From assembly GCA_035551615.1 (NCBI GenBank), contig DASZNC010000112.1:1-19728 (forward strand): a DNA stretch of 19,728 nt, given 5' to 3'. The notes under the pieces are model-generated. The model worked only from the letters and a program-made list of their open reading frames with translations. It was not told where the DNA came from and made no database searches. This document shows positions 7,741 through 14,818 of the stretch, piece by piece. The translations under genes and the position numbers were made by a program. The stretch's first letter is position 1. Each line of letters opens with the position of its first letter. Source of the DNA: JAKCDU01 sp035551615 (lineage in GTDB: Bacteria > Actinomycetota > Acidimicrobiia > Acidimicrobiales > Palsa-688).

Positions 7741-8550
7741 CTGGCCGCCCGGCGCCGCCTCGACGCCGAGCTGGTTCGGCGCGGCCTGGCCGAAAGCCGG
7801 ACCCAGGCCGGCCGACTCATAGCCGACAGGCGGGTGCTGGTCGGCGGCGCGCCTGCCGATAAGCCGGCCCGGCTCGTGGATCCGGCCGAAGCGCTGACCG
7901 TCATCGGCGATCCACCCCGCTTCGTCGGCCGCGGCGGCGAGAAACTGCAGGCGGCCCTCGACCGGTTCGATCTGCGCGTCGACGGCCGGCCCGCCCTCGA
8001 TGCCGGTGCCTCCACCGGCGGGTTCACCGACTGCCTCCTGCAGGCCGGCGCCACCAGGGTGGTGTCGGTCGACGTCGGTCGTGGTCAACTGCACGAGCGG
8101 CTACGCGCCGATGACCGCGTCGAGGTCCGGGAGCGAACCGACATCCGCTCGCTCCCGGAACGGGGCGAGCGGTACCCCGTGGTCGTGGCCGACCTGTCTT
8201 TCATATCGGTGCGCGCCGTTGCCGACGCCCTCGTCGCCGTCACCGAACCGGGAGGCGATCTGGTCGTGCTGGTGAAGCCGCAGTTCGAGGCCGGCCGGGT
8301 GGAGGTCTCACGGGGGGCCGGCGTGATCCGGGACGGCGACGTGTGGTCGCGCACGCTGACTGCCGCCATTCACGCCATTCAGAGCGCGGGAGCGGCCAAT
8401 ATGGGGGTCATGGTCTCGCCGCTGCGTGGTGCCGACGGCAACGTCGAGTTCCTGACCTGGTTCCGGTCCGGGGGTGTCCCGACCGGCACCGAGGAGATCG
8501 CCGGGCGGGTCGCCGCGGCATTGCCGGCCGGCGACGGCGGAGCACGCTGA
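7741..8550 (+). CDS. tlyA: TlyA family rRNA 2'-O-methyltransferase, probable CTG start
   Basis: S-adenosylmethionine-dependent 2'-O-methyltransferase of 16S/23S rRNA, the family whose loss gives capreomycin resistance in mycobacteria. An S4 RNA-binding domain (about 4-60; RRRLDAELVRRGLAESR) precedes an FtsJ/RrmJ-like domain: RGGEKL with Lys68, SAM motif LDAGASTGGFTDCLLQ (87-102), VDVGRGQLH, ADLSFISVR with Asp152, LVKPQFEAG with Lys180, and NVEFLTWF near the end supplying the last catalytic acid. With start CTG 7741 the length is 269, like M. tuberculosis TlyA (268). Between the TGA at 7735-7737 and GTG 7834 this frame has no ATG, GTG or TTG, and starting at 7834 would delete 31 residues, most of the S4 domain. 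The stop overlaps nadK by one base. Confidence 0.9.
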   Translation: MAARRRLDAELVRRGLAESRTQAGRLIADRRVLVGGAPADKPARLVDPAEALTVIGDPPRFVGRGGEKLQAALDRFDLRVDGRPALDAGASTGGFTDCLLQAGATRVVSVDVGRGQLHERLRADDRVEVRERTDIRSLPERGERYPVVVADLSFISVRAVADALVAVTEPGGDLVVLVKPQFEAGRVEVSRGAGVIRDGDVWSRTLTAAIHAIQSAGAANMGVMVSPLRGADGNVEFLTWFRSGGVPTGTEEIAGRVAAALPAGDGGAR

Positions 8551-9389
8551 TGGCCGTCATCGGCATGGTCGTCCACGGCCACAAAGAAGCCGGTGTGCTC
8601 CTCGCCAAGGAGACGGCCGAGTGGCTGAACGAGCACGGCCATCACGCCGAGGTCCACCGGACGGGACCCCAGCCCGAGGATCTGCCGGCTCCGACCGGGT
8701 GGGACCTGGCCGTCAGCCTGGGCGGGGACGGGACCATGCTGCGGACCGTCGATCTGGTCTGCGCCGATGCGGTACCGGTCCTGGGCGTCAATCTGGGGCG
8801 GCTCGGCTACCTGACCGCGGTCGAGCCGGCCGGTCTCCGCCCGGCGCTGGAGCGGTTCCTGGCCGGCGACTACCAGGTCGAGCCGCGCATGACCCTCGAC
8901 ATCTCGTTCGCTGCGATGGGTGGCGAGCCGGCGCCGGCCCGTCCCCGGAGCGCCCTCAACGACGTGGTTCTCCAGCGCACCCAGGTCGGCCACACCATGC
9001 ACACCGAGGTGGCGGTGGGGGGCGTGCCGTTCCTGGCGTTCGCGTCGGACTCGCTCATCCTGGCCACCCCTACCGGCTCGACCGCCTACAACCTGTCGGC
9101 GCGCGGGCCGATCGTCTCGCCCCGGGCGCGCGTCCAGGTGCTCACACCGGTGGCCCCCCACATGCTGTTCGACCGGTCTCTGGTGCTCGACGCCGACGAG
9201 CAGGTCTCGATCACCGTGACCGGCGGGCAGCCCGTCGACGTCGTCGTCGACGGCTGGCACTGGGCCACCCTCGCTCCGGGCCAGTCGGTGCACGGCAGCC
9301 GGGGGGCCAACGACGCCCTGCTCGTGACCTTCGGGGACCGTGATTTCCATCAGATCCTGAAGAGCAAGTTCGACTTGAAGGACCGCTAA
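8550..9389 (+). CDS. nadK: NAD kinase
   Basis: Phosphorylates NAD to NADP using ATP or polyphosphate in the cytoplasm. The 279 residues contain the hallmark GGDGT (58-62, catalytic Asp60), VNLGRLGYLT, the NDVVLQR segment (family NE/ND motif) and TPTGSTAYNLSARGPIVSP, the conserved nucleotide-binding Gly/Ser/Thr loop. The C-terminal VVDGWHWATLAPG strand pattern is also typical. ATG 8550 shares its A with the tlyA TGA (overlap TGATG), so translation is probably coupled to tlyA. recN starts 3 nt after its stop. The same tlyA-nadK-recN order is common in Gram-positive bacteria. Confidence 0.96.
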   Translation: MAVIGMVVHGHKEAGVLLAKETAEWLNEHGHHAEVHRTGPQPEDLPAPTGWDLAVSLGGDGTMLRTVDLVCADAVPVLGVNLGRLGYLTAVEPAGLRPALERFLAGDYQVEPRMTLDISFAAMGGEPAPARPRSALNDVVLQRTQVGHTMHTEVAVGGVPFLAFASDSLILATPTGSTAYNLSARGPIVSPRARVQVLTPVAPHMLFDRSLVLDADEQVSITVTGGQPVDVVVDGWHWATLAPGQSVHGSRGANDALLVTFGDRDFHQILKSKFDLKDR

Positions 9390-9392
9390 CCG

Positions 9393-11057
9393 ATGCTGGC
9401 CGAGCTGAGGGTCTGCCACCTCGGGGTCATCGACGACCAGACGATCGTCCTCGGTGACGGTCTCACCGCTCTGACCGGTGAGACCGGAGCGGGCAAGACC
9501 CTGTTGGTCGATGCCATCACGCTCCTGACCGGCGGTTCCGCCGACCCGGGTCTGGTGAGCCCAGGTGCTGACGAGGCCCGGGTGGAGGCCCGATTCGTGA
9601 CCGGCGCCGACGAAGCCGATGAGACCGTGCTCAGCCGGGTGGTCCCGGCGTCCGGGCGCAGCCGCGGATATGTCGACGGTCGGATGGTGCCGCTCAGCCA
9701 GTTGGCCGAGGTGGCCCGTCAGTTGGTCGACATCCACGGCCAGCACGCCCACCAGTCGCTCCTTTCGCCGGCCGCCCAACGCCGCAGCCTGGACAGCGCG
9801 GCCCGGATCGACACCGGCGACGTCGAGGGGTGGCGACGAAAGGTGCGGGAGCTGACGGCGGAACGGGCGGGGCTCGGAGGCGACCCCCGGGAACGGGCCC
9901 GCCAGCTCGACCTCCTGTCGTACCAACTGAGGGAGATAGAGGCGGTCGGGGTCGACGATGCGGAGGAGGACACCCGGCTGCAGGAGGAGGAGGAGCTGCT
10001 CGCCGACGCCACCGGCCTGGCCGACGCGGCACTGGTGACCAACCAGGCGCTGGTCGGCGACGACGGCATCGTGGACCGGCTGGGCCCGCTCACCGCCGCG
10101 ACCGCCGGCCGCCGGGCGCTGGCCGAGCTCCATTCCCGGCTGATGGCGGCCCAGGAGGAACTCTCGGATGTGGCCGCCGAGGCCAGGCACCTGTCCGAAT
10201 CGGTCGAGTCCGATCCGGAACGGCTGAGCGCCGTGGGCGAGCGCCGCCGGGTACTCACCGATATCCGGCGCAAATACGGGAACACCCTGGACGAGGTGAT
10301 GGCCTACCGTGAGCAGCTGCGGTCGGAGGTGGAGGATCTGGCGTCCCACGACCGGCGGGCGGCCGACATCGACGCCGCGCTGGAACAGGCCGAGAAGGAA
10401 CTGGCCGCCGCCACCGAGCGACTGTGGACGGCCCGGCGCCGAGCCGCCCCCGGCCTGGCCGCCCAGGTCGAGACGGAACTGCGCCGGCTGGCCATGCCGC
10501 GGGCCCGCTTCGGCATCGAGATCGGAGAGGACCCGGCCCAGGAGGTGGTGACCTGGATGCTCGGCGCCAATCCGGGCCAGCCCATGCTGCCGCTGGCCAA
10601 AGTGGCCTCCGGGGGGGAGTTGGCCCGGGCCATGCTGGCCACCCGCCTGGTGTGCAGCCCGGCGGCCGAACCGGCGGCCGGCAGCAGGAGCGGGCCGGCG
10701 ACCCTCGTGTTCGACGAGGTGGACGCGGGCATCGGCGGGGAGGCGGCGATCGCCGTGGGTCGGGCGCTGGCCGCAGTGGCCACCGGGCATCAGGTGCTGG
10801 TCGTCACCCACCTGGCCCAGGTCGCAGCGTTTGCCGGCACCCACCTGGTCGTCACCAAGGAGGTGGTCGGTCGCGGGGCCAGAGAACGCACGCTGGCCTC
10901 CGCCCAGCCGGTGACCGGCGACGAGCGGGTGGTGGAGCTGGCCCGGATGCTGTCGGGGCGGCCGGACAGTGAATCGGCGCGCGACCACGCCCGTGAACTC
11001 CTGGCCTCGTCGGGGATCGCCGCTCCATCGCCCAACTCCGGTCGGCGCCGGCGATAG
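9393..11057 (+). CDS. recN: DNA repair protein RecN (SMC-like ATPase)
   Basis: An SMC-like ATPase acting in recombinational repair of double-strand breaks. In 554 residues: Walker A GETGAGKT (29-36), the QLVDIHGQHAHQSLL segment typical of RecN, a central coiled-coil rich in Glu, Leu, Ala and Arg (about 145-365), the ABC signature SGGELAR (about 405), Walker B LVFDEVDAGIGG (about 437) and VTHLAQVAA, the RecN switch region. The coiled-coil is short, as usual for RecN versus SMC. It begins 3 nt after nadK, with AAGGA about 11 nt upstream. No LexA box was found. The C-terminus is a short Arg-rich tail (SGRRRR). Confidence 0.96.
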   Translation: MLAELRVCHLGVIDDQTIVLGDGLTALTGETGAGKTLLVDAITLLTGGSADPGLVSPGADEARVEARFVTGADEADETVLSRVVPASGRSRGYVDGRMVPLSQLAEVARQLVDIHGQHAHQSLLSPAAQRRSLDSAARIDTGDVEGWRRKVRELTAERAGLGGDPRERARQLDLLSYQLREIEAVGVDDAEEDTRLQEEEELLADATGLADAALVTNQALVGDDGIVDRLGPLTAATAGRRALAELHSRLMAAQEELSDVAAEARHLSESVESDPERLSAVGERRRVLTDIRRKYGNTLDEVMAYREQLRSEVEDLASHDRRAADIDAALEQAEKELAAATERLWTARRRAAPGLAAQVETELRRLAMPRARFGIEIGEDPAQEVVTWMLGANPGQPMLPLAKVASGGELARAMLATRLVCSPAAEPAAGSRSGPATLVFDEVDAGIGGEAAIAVGRALAAVATGHQVLVVTHLAQVAAFAGTHLVVTKEVVGRGARERTLASAQPVTGDERVVELARMLSGRPDSESARDHARELLASSGIAAPSPNSGRRRR

Positions 11058-11112
11058 CATTACTCGGCCGACGGTGGTTCCGCCGAGAGCCTTGGACGAC
11101 TCGGAGTGGAGG
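11055..11112 (+). promoter_or_regulatory. recN-pyrG gap: possible -10 box and pyrG Shine-Dalgarno
   Basis: TAGCAT at 11055-11060 overlaps the recN stop and could be a -10 box, giving a leader of about 50 nt. CTCGGC/GCCGAG inverted repeats flank a 13-nt segment just downstream. GGAGG at 11108-11112 lies 5 nt before the TTG at 11118 and decides the pyrG start. The promoter part is weak. Confidence 0.35.
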
Positions 11113-11117
11113 TTGAT

Positions 11118-12761
11118 TTGGCGAAGCACATCTTCGTCACGGGCGGGGTTTCCAGTTCCCTCGGCAAGGGACTGACGGCATCTTCGCTCGGCCGGCTCCT
11201 GAAGAGCCGGGGCCTGCGGGTGACGATGCAGAAGCTGGACCCGTACATCAACGTCGACCCTGGGACCATGAACCCCTTCGAACACGGCGAGGTGTTCGTC
11301 ACCGACGACGGCGGGGAGACCGACCTCGATCTGGGCCACTACGAGCGGTTCATCGACGAGAACCTGCACCGCGACTCGAACGCCACGACCGGCTCGATCT
11401 ACCAGAGCGTGATCGCCAAGGAGCGGCGGGGCGACTTCCTCGGTCGGACCGTGCAGGTGATCCCGCACATCACCGACGAGATCAAGGACCGGATCAAGCG
11501 GCTGGCGACCGACGAGGTGGATGTCGTCATCACCGAGGTCGGCGGGACCGTCGGCGACATCGAGATTCTGCCGTTCCTGGAGGCCATCCGGCAGTTCCGC
11601 AAGGACGTCGGCCGCAACAATGTGTGCTACATGCACGTCACCCTGGTCCCGTATCTGGGACCGTCGGGTGAGCAGAAGACCAAGCCGACCCAGCACTCGG
11701 TGACCGAGTTGCGCAGCCGGGGCATCCAGCCGGACGTGATCGTCTGCCGCAGCGACCGGAGCATCTCGCAGGGACTCAAGCGCAAGGTCTCGTTGCTGTG
11801 CGACGTACCGGTCGAGGCGGTCATCTCCTGTATGGACGCCCCCAACCTCTACGAGATCCCGGTCACCCTGCACGAGGAGGGGCTGGACGATTATGTGTTT
11901 CGCCTGCTCGGATTCGACGCCGACGAGTACCCGCTGGACCTGACCGCGTGGTCCGGGCTGGTGACCCGGGTCGAGGCGGCGATCCGACCGGTGCGGATCG
12001 GGCTGATCGGCAAGTACGTCAACCTGCCCGACGCCTACCTGTCGGTGGTCGAGGCCCTTCGCCATGGTGGCTATGCCCACGGCGCCAAGATCGAGTTGGA
12101 GTGGATCCAGGCCGAGGAGGTCGAGGGGCTACTGGTGGCCGGCCGCTTGCGCGATCTGGATGGCATCGTCATACCGGGCGGGTTCGGCGAGCGGGGAGTG
12201 GAAGGCAAGGTGGCGGCCGCAACCTATGCCCGCGAGAACGGGATCCCGTGCCTGGGTCTGTGCCTCGGACTGCAGGTCATGGTCATCGACTTCGCCCGCA
12301 ATGTGCTCGGGCTGGACGGCGCCAACTCCCGGGAGTTCAACCCGTCTTCGCCCCACCTGGTCATCGACCTCATGGACGAGCAGCGCGACGTAGTGGACAA
12401 AGGAGGCACCATGCGGCTGGGCTCCTACCCGGCCATGCTGGCGCCCGGTTCGGTGGTGTCCGAGGCCTACGGCGCCCACGTCGTCAAGGAGCGGCACCGC
12501 CACAGGTTCGAGGTCAACCCCCGCTACCGGTCCCGGCTGGAGTCGGGTGGACTCCGCTGCTCGGGAACGTCTCCCGACGACCGGCTGGTCGAGTTCATCG
12601 AGCTGCCGGATCACCCGTTCTGGGTCGGCACCCAGGCCCACCCGGAGTTCAAGAGCCGTCCGGACCGGGCCCACCCGCTGTTCGCCGCCCTGGTGGCCGC
12701 TGCCTTCGAGCGAGCCGAAGGACGGGCACCGCGCCTGATCGATGTCGCCGCAATTTCGTAA
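11118..12761 (+). CDS. pyrG: CTP synthase (glutamine hydrolysing)
   Basis: Converts UTP to CTP with ATP and glutamine, the last step of pyrimidine nucleotide synthesis. The 547 residues match the family (E. coli 545). The N-terminal amidoligase domain starts MAKHIFVTGGVSSSLGKG (P-loop near 9-18) and contains KLDPYINVDPGTMNPFEHGEV and the EVGGTVGDIE metal/UTP region. The C-terminal class I glutaminase carries GGFGERG, the nucleophile Cys382 in GLCLGLQ, and the His/Glu pair in QAHPEFKSRP. TTG 11118 is chosen because it gives the canonical MAKHIF start with GGAGG 5 nt upstream; GTG 11106 would add four residues. It overlaps the NUDIX gene by 20 nt, suggesting translational coupling. Confidence 0.97.
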   Translation: MAKHIFVTGGVSSSLGKGLTASSLGRLLKSRGLRVTMQKLDPYINVDPGTMNPFEHGEVFVTDDGGETDLDLGHYERFIDENLHRDSNATTGSIYQSVIAKERRGDFLGRTVQVIPHITDEIKDRIKRLATDEVDVVITEVGGTVGDIEILPFLEAIRQFRKDVGRNNVCYMHVTLVPYLGPSGEQKTKPTQHSVTELRSRGIQPDVIVCRSDRSISQGLKRKVSLLCDVPVEAVISCMDAPNLYEIPVTLHEEGLDDYVFRLLGFDADEYPLDLTAWSGLVTRVEAAIRPVRIGLIGKYVNLPDAYLSVVEALRHGGYAHGAKIELEWIQAEEVEGLLVAGRLRDLDGIVIPGGFGERGVEGKVAAATYARENGIPCLGLCLGLQVMVIDFARNVLGLDGANSREFNPSSPHLVIDLMDEQRDVVDKGGTMRLGSYPAMLAPGSVVSEAYGAHVVKERHRHRFEVNPRYRSRLESGGLRCSGTSPDDRLVEFIELPDHPFWVGTQAHPEFKSRPDRAHPLFAALVAAAFERAEGRAPRLIDVAAIS

Positions 12762-13290
12762 GGTCGGCGAGGAGCCGGAGTTCCAGGGCACCCTCATCCA
12801 GGTCAGCCGGGTCGAGTTCGAGGGGCCCGACGGTCACATCTTCGAACGGGACGTGGTGCACCATCCCGGTGCGGTGGTGGTCGTTCCGCTGATCGCCGAC
12901 GACCGGGTTCTGATGGTGCGCCAGTTCCGGGCCGCCATCGGCGACGACCTGTTCGAGATCCCGGCCGGCAAGCGTGATGTCGACGGTGAACCGACGGAGG
13001 AGACAGCCCAGCGGGAGCTGGCCGAGGAGGTCGGTCGCCGGGCCGGCCGGATCGATCTGCTGGCCCGCTTCTACAACTCGCCCGGGTTCACCGATGAGTT
13101 CACCTGGCTGTACCTGGCCCGCGATCTGGTCGAGGTGCCCCTCGACCGCCAGGGGGCGGAGGAGCAGGCGATGACGGTCGAGGAGGTCGCGCTGGCGTCG
13201 GTGCCGGAGATGATCCGCACCGGTGAGCTGGTCGATGCCAAGACGATCATCGGGCTGACCCTCACTCGCGAGTTTCTAGGGATCTCATAG
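12742..13290 (+). CDS. NUDIX hydrolase, ADP-ribose pyrophosphatase type
   Basis: A 182-residue Nudix enzyme, probably hydrolysing ADP-ribose to AMP and ribose-5-phosphate. The Nudix box runs from Gly76 to Gly98 with the metal-binding core REL-A-EE-VG (91-98); there is one extra residue between the first Gly and the first Glu compared with the textbook spacing, as in ADPRase sequences with an AGxxDxxGE start. FEIPAGK before the box and FYNSPGFTDEF after it are typical of ADP-ribose pyrophosphatases. Strands RVLMVRQFR and VVVVPLI form the fold. The ATG at 12742 lies inside the end of pyrG. The M. tuberculosis block has the same pyrG-Nudix neighbour pair (Rv1699-Rv1700). The exact substrate is inferred. 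Confidence 0.9.
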   Translation: MSPQFRKVGEEPEFQGTLIQVSRVEFEGPDGHIFERDVVHHPGAVVVVPLIADDRVLMVRQFRAAIGDDLFEIPAGKRDVDGEPTEETAQRELAEEVGRRAGRIDLLARFYNSPGFTDEFTWLYLARDLVEVPLDRQGAEEQAMTVEEVALASVPEMIRTGELVDAKTIIGLTLTREFLGIS

Positions 13291-13354
13291 CGTTTCGGGG
13301 TCGGTTGCAAAGGCGACGACCGGAACGCCCGACGTTTGCCGTCAACCCGACGGT

Positions 13355-13360
13355 TACACT
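13355..13360 (+). promoter_or_regulatory. -10 box of the DksA/TraR-type gene
   Basis: TACACT at 13355-13360 ends 7 nt before the ATG at 13368, a spacing that places the transcript start at the A of ATG. It lies in the 77-bp gap after the NUDIX gene, showing that the DksA-like gene has its own, probably leaderless, promoter. TTGCCG upstream is too close (13 bp) to be a good -35 box. Confidence 0.58.
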
Positions 13361-13367
13361 GGACCAG

Positions 13368-13706
13368 ATGTCGACTGACTCGACCCTTCAGGGCCTGCGC
13401 AGCACTCTCGAAGAAGAGCGCTCGTCGCTCCGCGCCCAGTTGGCCGAGCTCGGATACGGCGAGAAGCTGGACTACGACCCGAATTTCGCCGACTCCAGCC
13501 AGGTCACCGCCGAGCGCGGTGAGCACGAAGCGCTCGTCCAGAAGCTGGTCTCCAGCCTGGAAGAGGTCGAGCACGCGCTCGAGAAGATCGACACCGATCA
13601 GTTCGGTATCTGCGAGGGTTGCCGCCAACCGATCGCCGAGGCCCGGCTCGAAGCCCGCCCCGAAGCCCGGCTGTGCATCGAGTGCGCGGCCGCTGCCGCC
13701 CGCTGA
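13368..13706 (+). CDS. DksA/TraR family C4 zinc-finger protein
   Basis: 112 residues of the DksA/TraR family, whose members enter the RNA polymerase secondary channel. There is an N-terminal coiled-coil helix (about 6-28), a loop with DPNFADSSQVTAERGE (37-52) in place of the DksA acidic tip, a second helix (53-77), and a C4 zinc finger with Cys82, Cys85, Cys103 and Cys106. It resembles the short actinobacterial members rather than E. coli DksA (151 residues). Whether it regulates transcription with ppGpp is unknown. The start at 13368 is supported by the -10 box 7 nt upstream; a longer reading frame to 13305 would include that promoter and is rejected. It converges on trpS, 37 nt away. Confidence 0.88.
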   Translation: MSTDSTLQGLRSTLEEERSSLRAQLAELGYGEKLDYDPNFADSSQVTAERGEHEALVQKLVSSLEEVEHALEKIDTDQFGICEGCRQPIAEARLEARPEARLCIECAAAAAR

Positions 13707-13714
13707 ACCGCTGA

Positions 13715-13727
13715 CCGGGTGACCCGG
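13715..13727. terminator. Short inverted repeat between convergent dksA-like gene and trpS
   Basis: CCGGG-TGA-CCCGG, a 5-bp perfect stem with a 3-nt loop, lies in the 37-nt gap between two convergent genes. It could act on both strands, but it is short and has no T-tract. Confidence 0.3.
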
Positions 13728-13743
13728 CCGGGCGCCGTGTGGG

Positions 13744-14763
13744 CTATGTGCGGCGCAGGAGGCCCACCGCGTCGTAGGCCCGGTCCAGGGTCTTGGCCGC
13801 CACTTCTCCGGCCCGCTCGGCACCGGCGCGCAGCACGCCGGCCACGTATCCGGGATCGGCCTCCAACTCTCGGTAGCGGGCCTGGATGGGCTCGATGGCG
13901 GCCAGCACGGCGCCGGCCAGATCAGCCTTGAGCGGCCCGTAGCGGCTGTACCGGGCGGCCACCTCGGCGGGCGACTCCGACGAGCCGGACATGGTCGCCA
14001 ACAACTCGAGCAGGTTGGACACGCCCGGCTTGGCCGCCGGGTCGTAACGCACTGCGTCGGGACCGTCGTCGGCGTCGGTGACGGCCCGCTTCACCTTGCG
14101 CTCGATTTCTTTGGGGCTCTCCATGAGACCGATCACGCCCTGCGGGGAACCGGCACTCTTGGACATCTTGCGCTCCGGCTCCTGCAGGTTCATGATCCGG
14201 GCGCCCCGTCCGGGCGCCGGGATCTGGGCCTCCGGCACCACGAAGGTGGCGCCGTAGCGGGTGTTGAACCGCTGGGCCAGATTCCTGGTCAGCTCGAGGT
14301 GCTGACGTTGGTCGTCGCCCACCGGGACCCGATCGGCGTCGTACAGGAGGATGTCGGCCGCCATCAGGCAGGGGTAGGTGAACAGACCGACCCGGGCCGC
14401 TTCCTCGCCCTCCTTTTCGGCCTTGTCCTTGAACTGCGTCATGCGCCGCAACTCCCCGAAACTGGCGGTGCACTCGAGCAACCACGCCAGCTGGGTGTGC
14501 TCGGGCACATGGCTCTGGAGGAACAGGGTGCAGCTGGCCGGGTCCAGCCCGGCGGCGAGGAGGAGCATGGCCATGCTGAGCGACGACTGGCGGCGCTCGG
14601 CCGGATCGCCGGCGACGGTCAGGCCGTGCAGGTCCACCACGCAGTAGAAGCAGTCGCCCTCCCGCTGGTCGGCGACCCACCACCGGACCGCCCCGAGCAG
14701 ATTGCCGAGATGCGGTTCACCGGTCGGTTGGATGCCCGAGAGCACACGGAGGGGTGGTTGCAC
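13744..14763 (-). CDS. trpS: Tryptophanyl-tRNA synthetase
   Basis: Class Ic aminoacyl-tRNA synthetase charging tRNA-Trp. It has 339 residues (E. coli 334). The nucleotide-binding signature is GIQPTGEPHLGN (10-21; PHLGN is the TrpRS form of HIGH), and KMSKS is at 199-203. VDLHGLTV, TASFGELRRMTQFKDKA and GLFTYPCLMAADILLYDAD are standard TrpRS blocks. The preferred start is GTG 14763, which gives a normal N-terminus and has a TACGAT -10 box 6 nt upstream. An in-frame GTG at 14799 would add 12 residues and lie upstream of that promoter. It is transcribed against its neighbours and divergent from scpA with a 55-bp gap. Confidence 0.96.
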   Translation of the reverse strand: MQPPLRVLSGIQPTGEPHLGNLLGAVRWWVADQREGDCFYCVVDLHGLTVAGDPAERRQSSLSMAMLLLAAGLDPASCTLFLQSHVPEHTQLAWLLECTASFGELRRMTQFKDKAEKEGEEAARVGLFTYPCLMAADILLYDADRVPVGDDQRQHLELTRNLAQRFNTRYGATFVVPEAQIPAPGRGARIMNLQEPERKMSKSAGSPQGVIGLMESPKEIERKVKRAVTDADDGPDAVRYDPAAKPGVSNLLELLATMSGSSESPAEVAARYSRYGPLKADLAGAVLAAIEPIQARYRELEADPGYVAGVLRAGAERAGEVAAKTLDRAYDAVGLLRRT

Positions 14764-14769
14764 CTGACC

Positions 14770-14775
14770 ATCGTA
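14770..14775 (-). promoter_or_regulatory. -10 box of trpS (leaderless type)
   Basis: On the minus strand TACGAT (14775 to 14770) ends 6 nt before the GTG at 14763, so the mRNA would begin at the start codon. This decides the start in favour of 14763. It is back-to-back with the scpA promoter. Confidence 0.5.
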
Positions 14776-14804
14776 GATGTCGGGGATCCGCCACCCCACC
14801 GGTT

Positions 14805-14810
14805 TAGACT
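14805..14810 (+). promoter_or_regulatory. -10 box of the scpA-cmk operon
   Basis: TAGACT at 14805-14810, the same hexamer as before korA, ends 8 nt before the ATG at 14819. The mRNA would be leaderless or have a 1-2 nt leader. It probably drives the whole overlapping chain to cmk, since no later gap has room for a promoter outside coding sequence. Confidence 0.55.
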
Positions 14811-14818
14811 CGACGGAA

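Noticed and set aside
7834..8550. tlyA starting at GTG 7834
   Set aside because: It would lose the first 31 residues, most of the S4 domain, although upstream codons encode a perfect S4 start.
8379..12080. Very long open frame (over 1200 codons) on the minus strand opposite tlyA, nadK, recN and pyrG
   Set aside because: The plus-strand genes have full catalytic motifs. Stop codons are rare in this antisense register because the DNA is GC-rich; the antisense protein is low complexity and matches no family I know.
13305..13367. Longer DksA/TraR-type protein starting at 13305
   Set aside because: The added residues are basic and unlike the family, and they would include the -10 box at 13355-13360.
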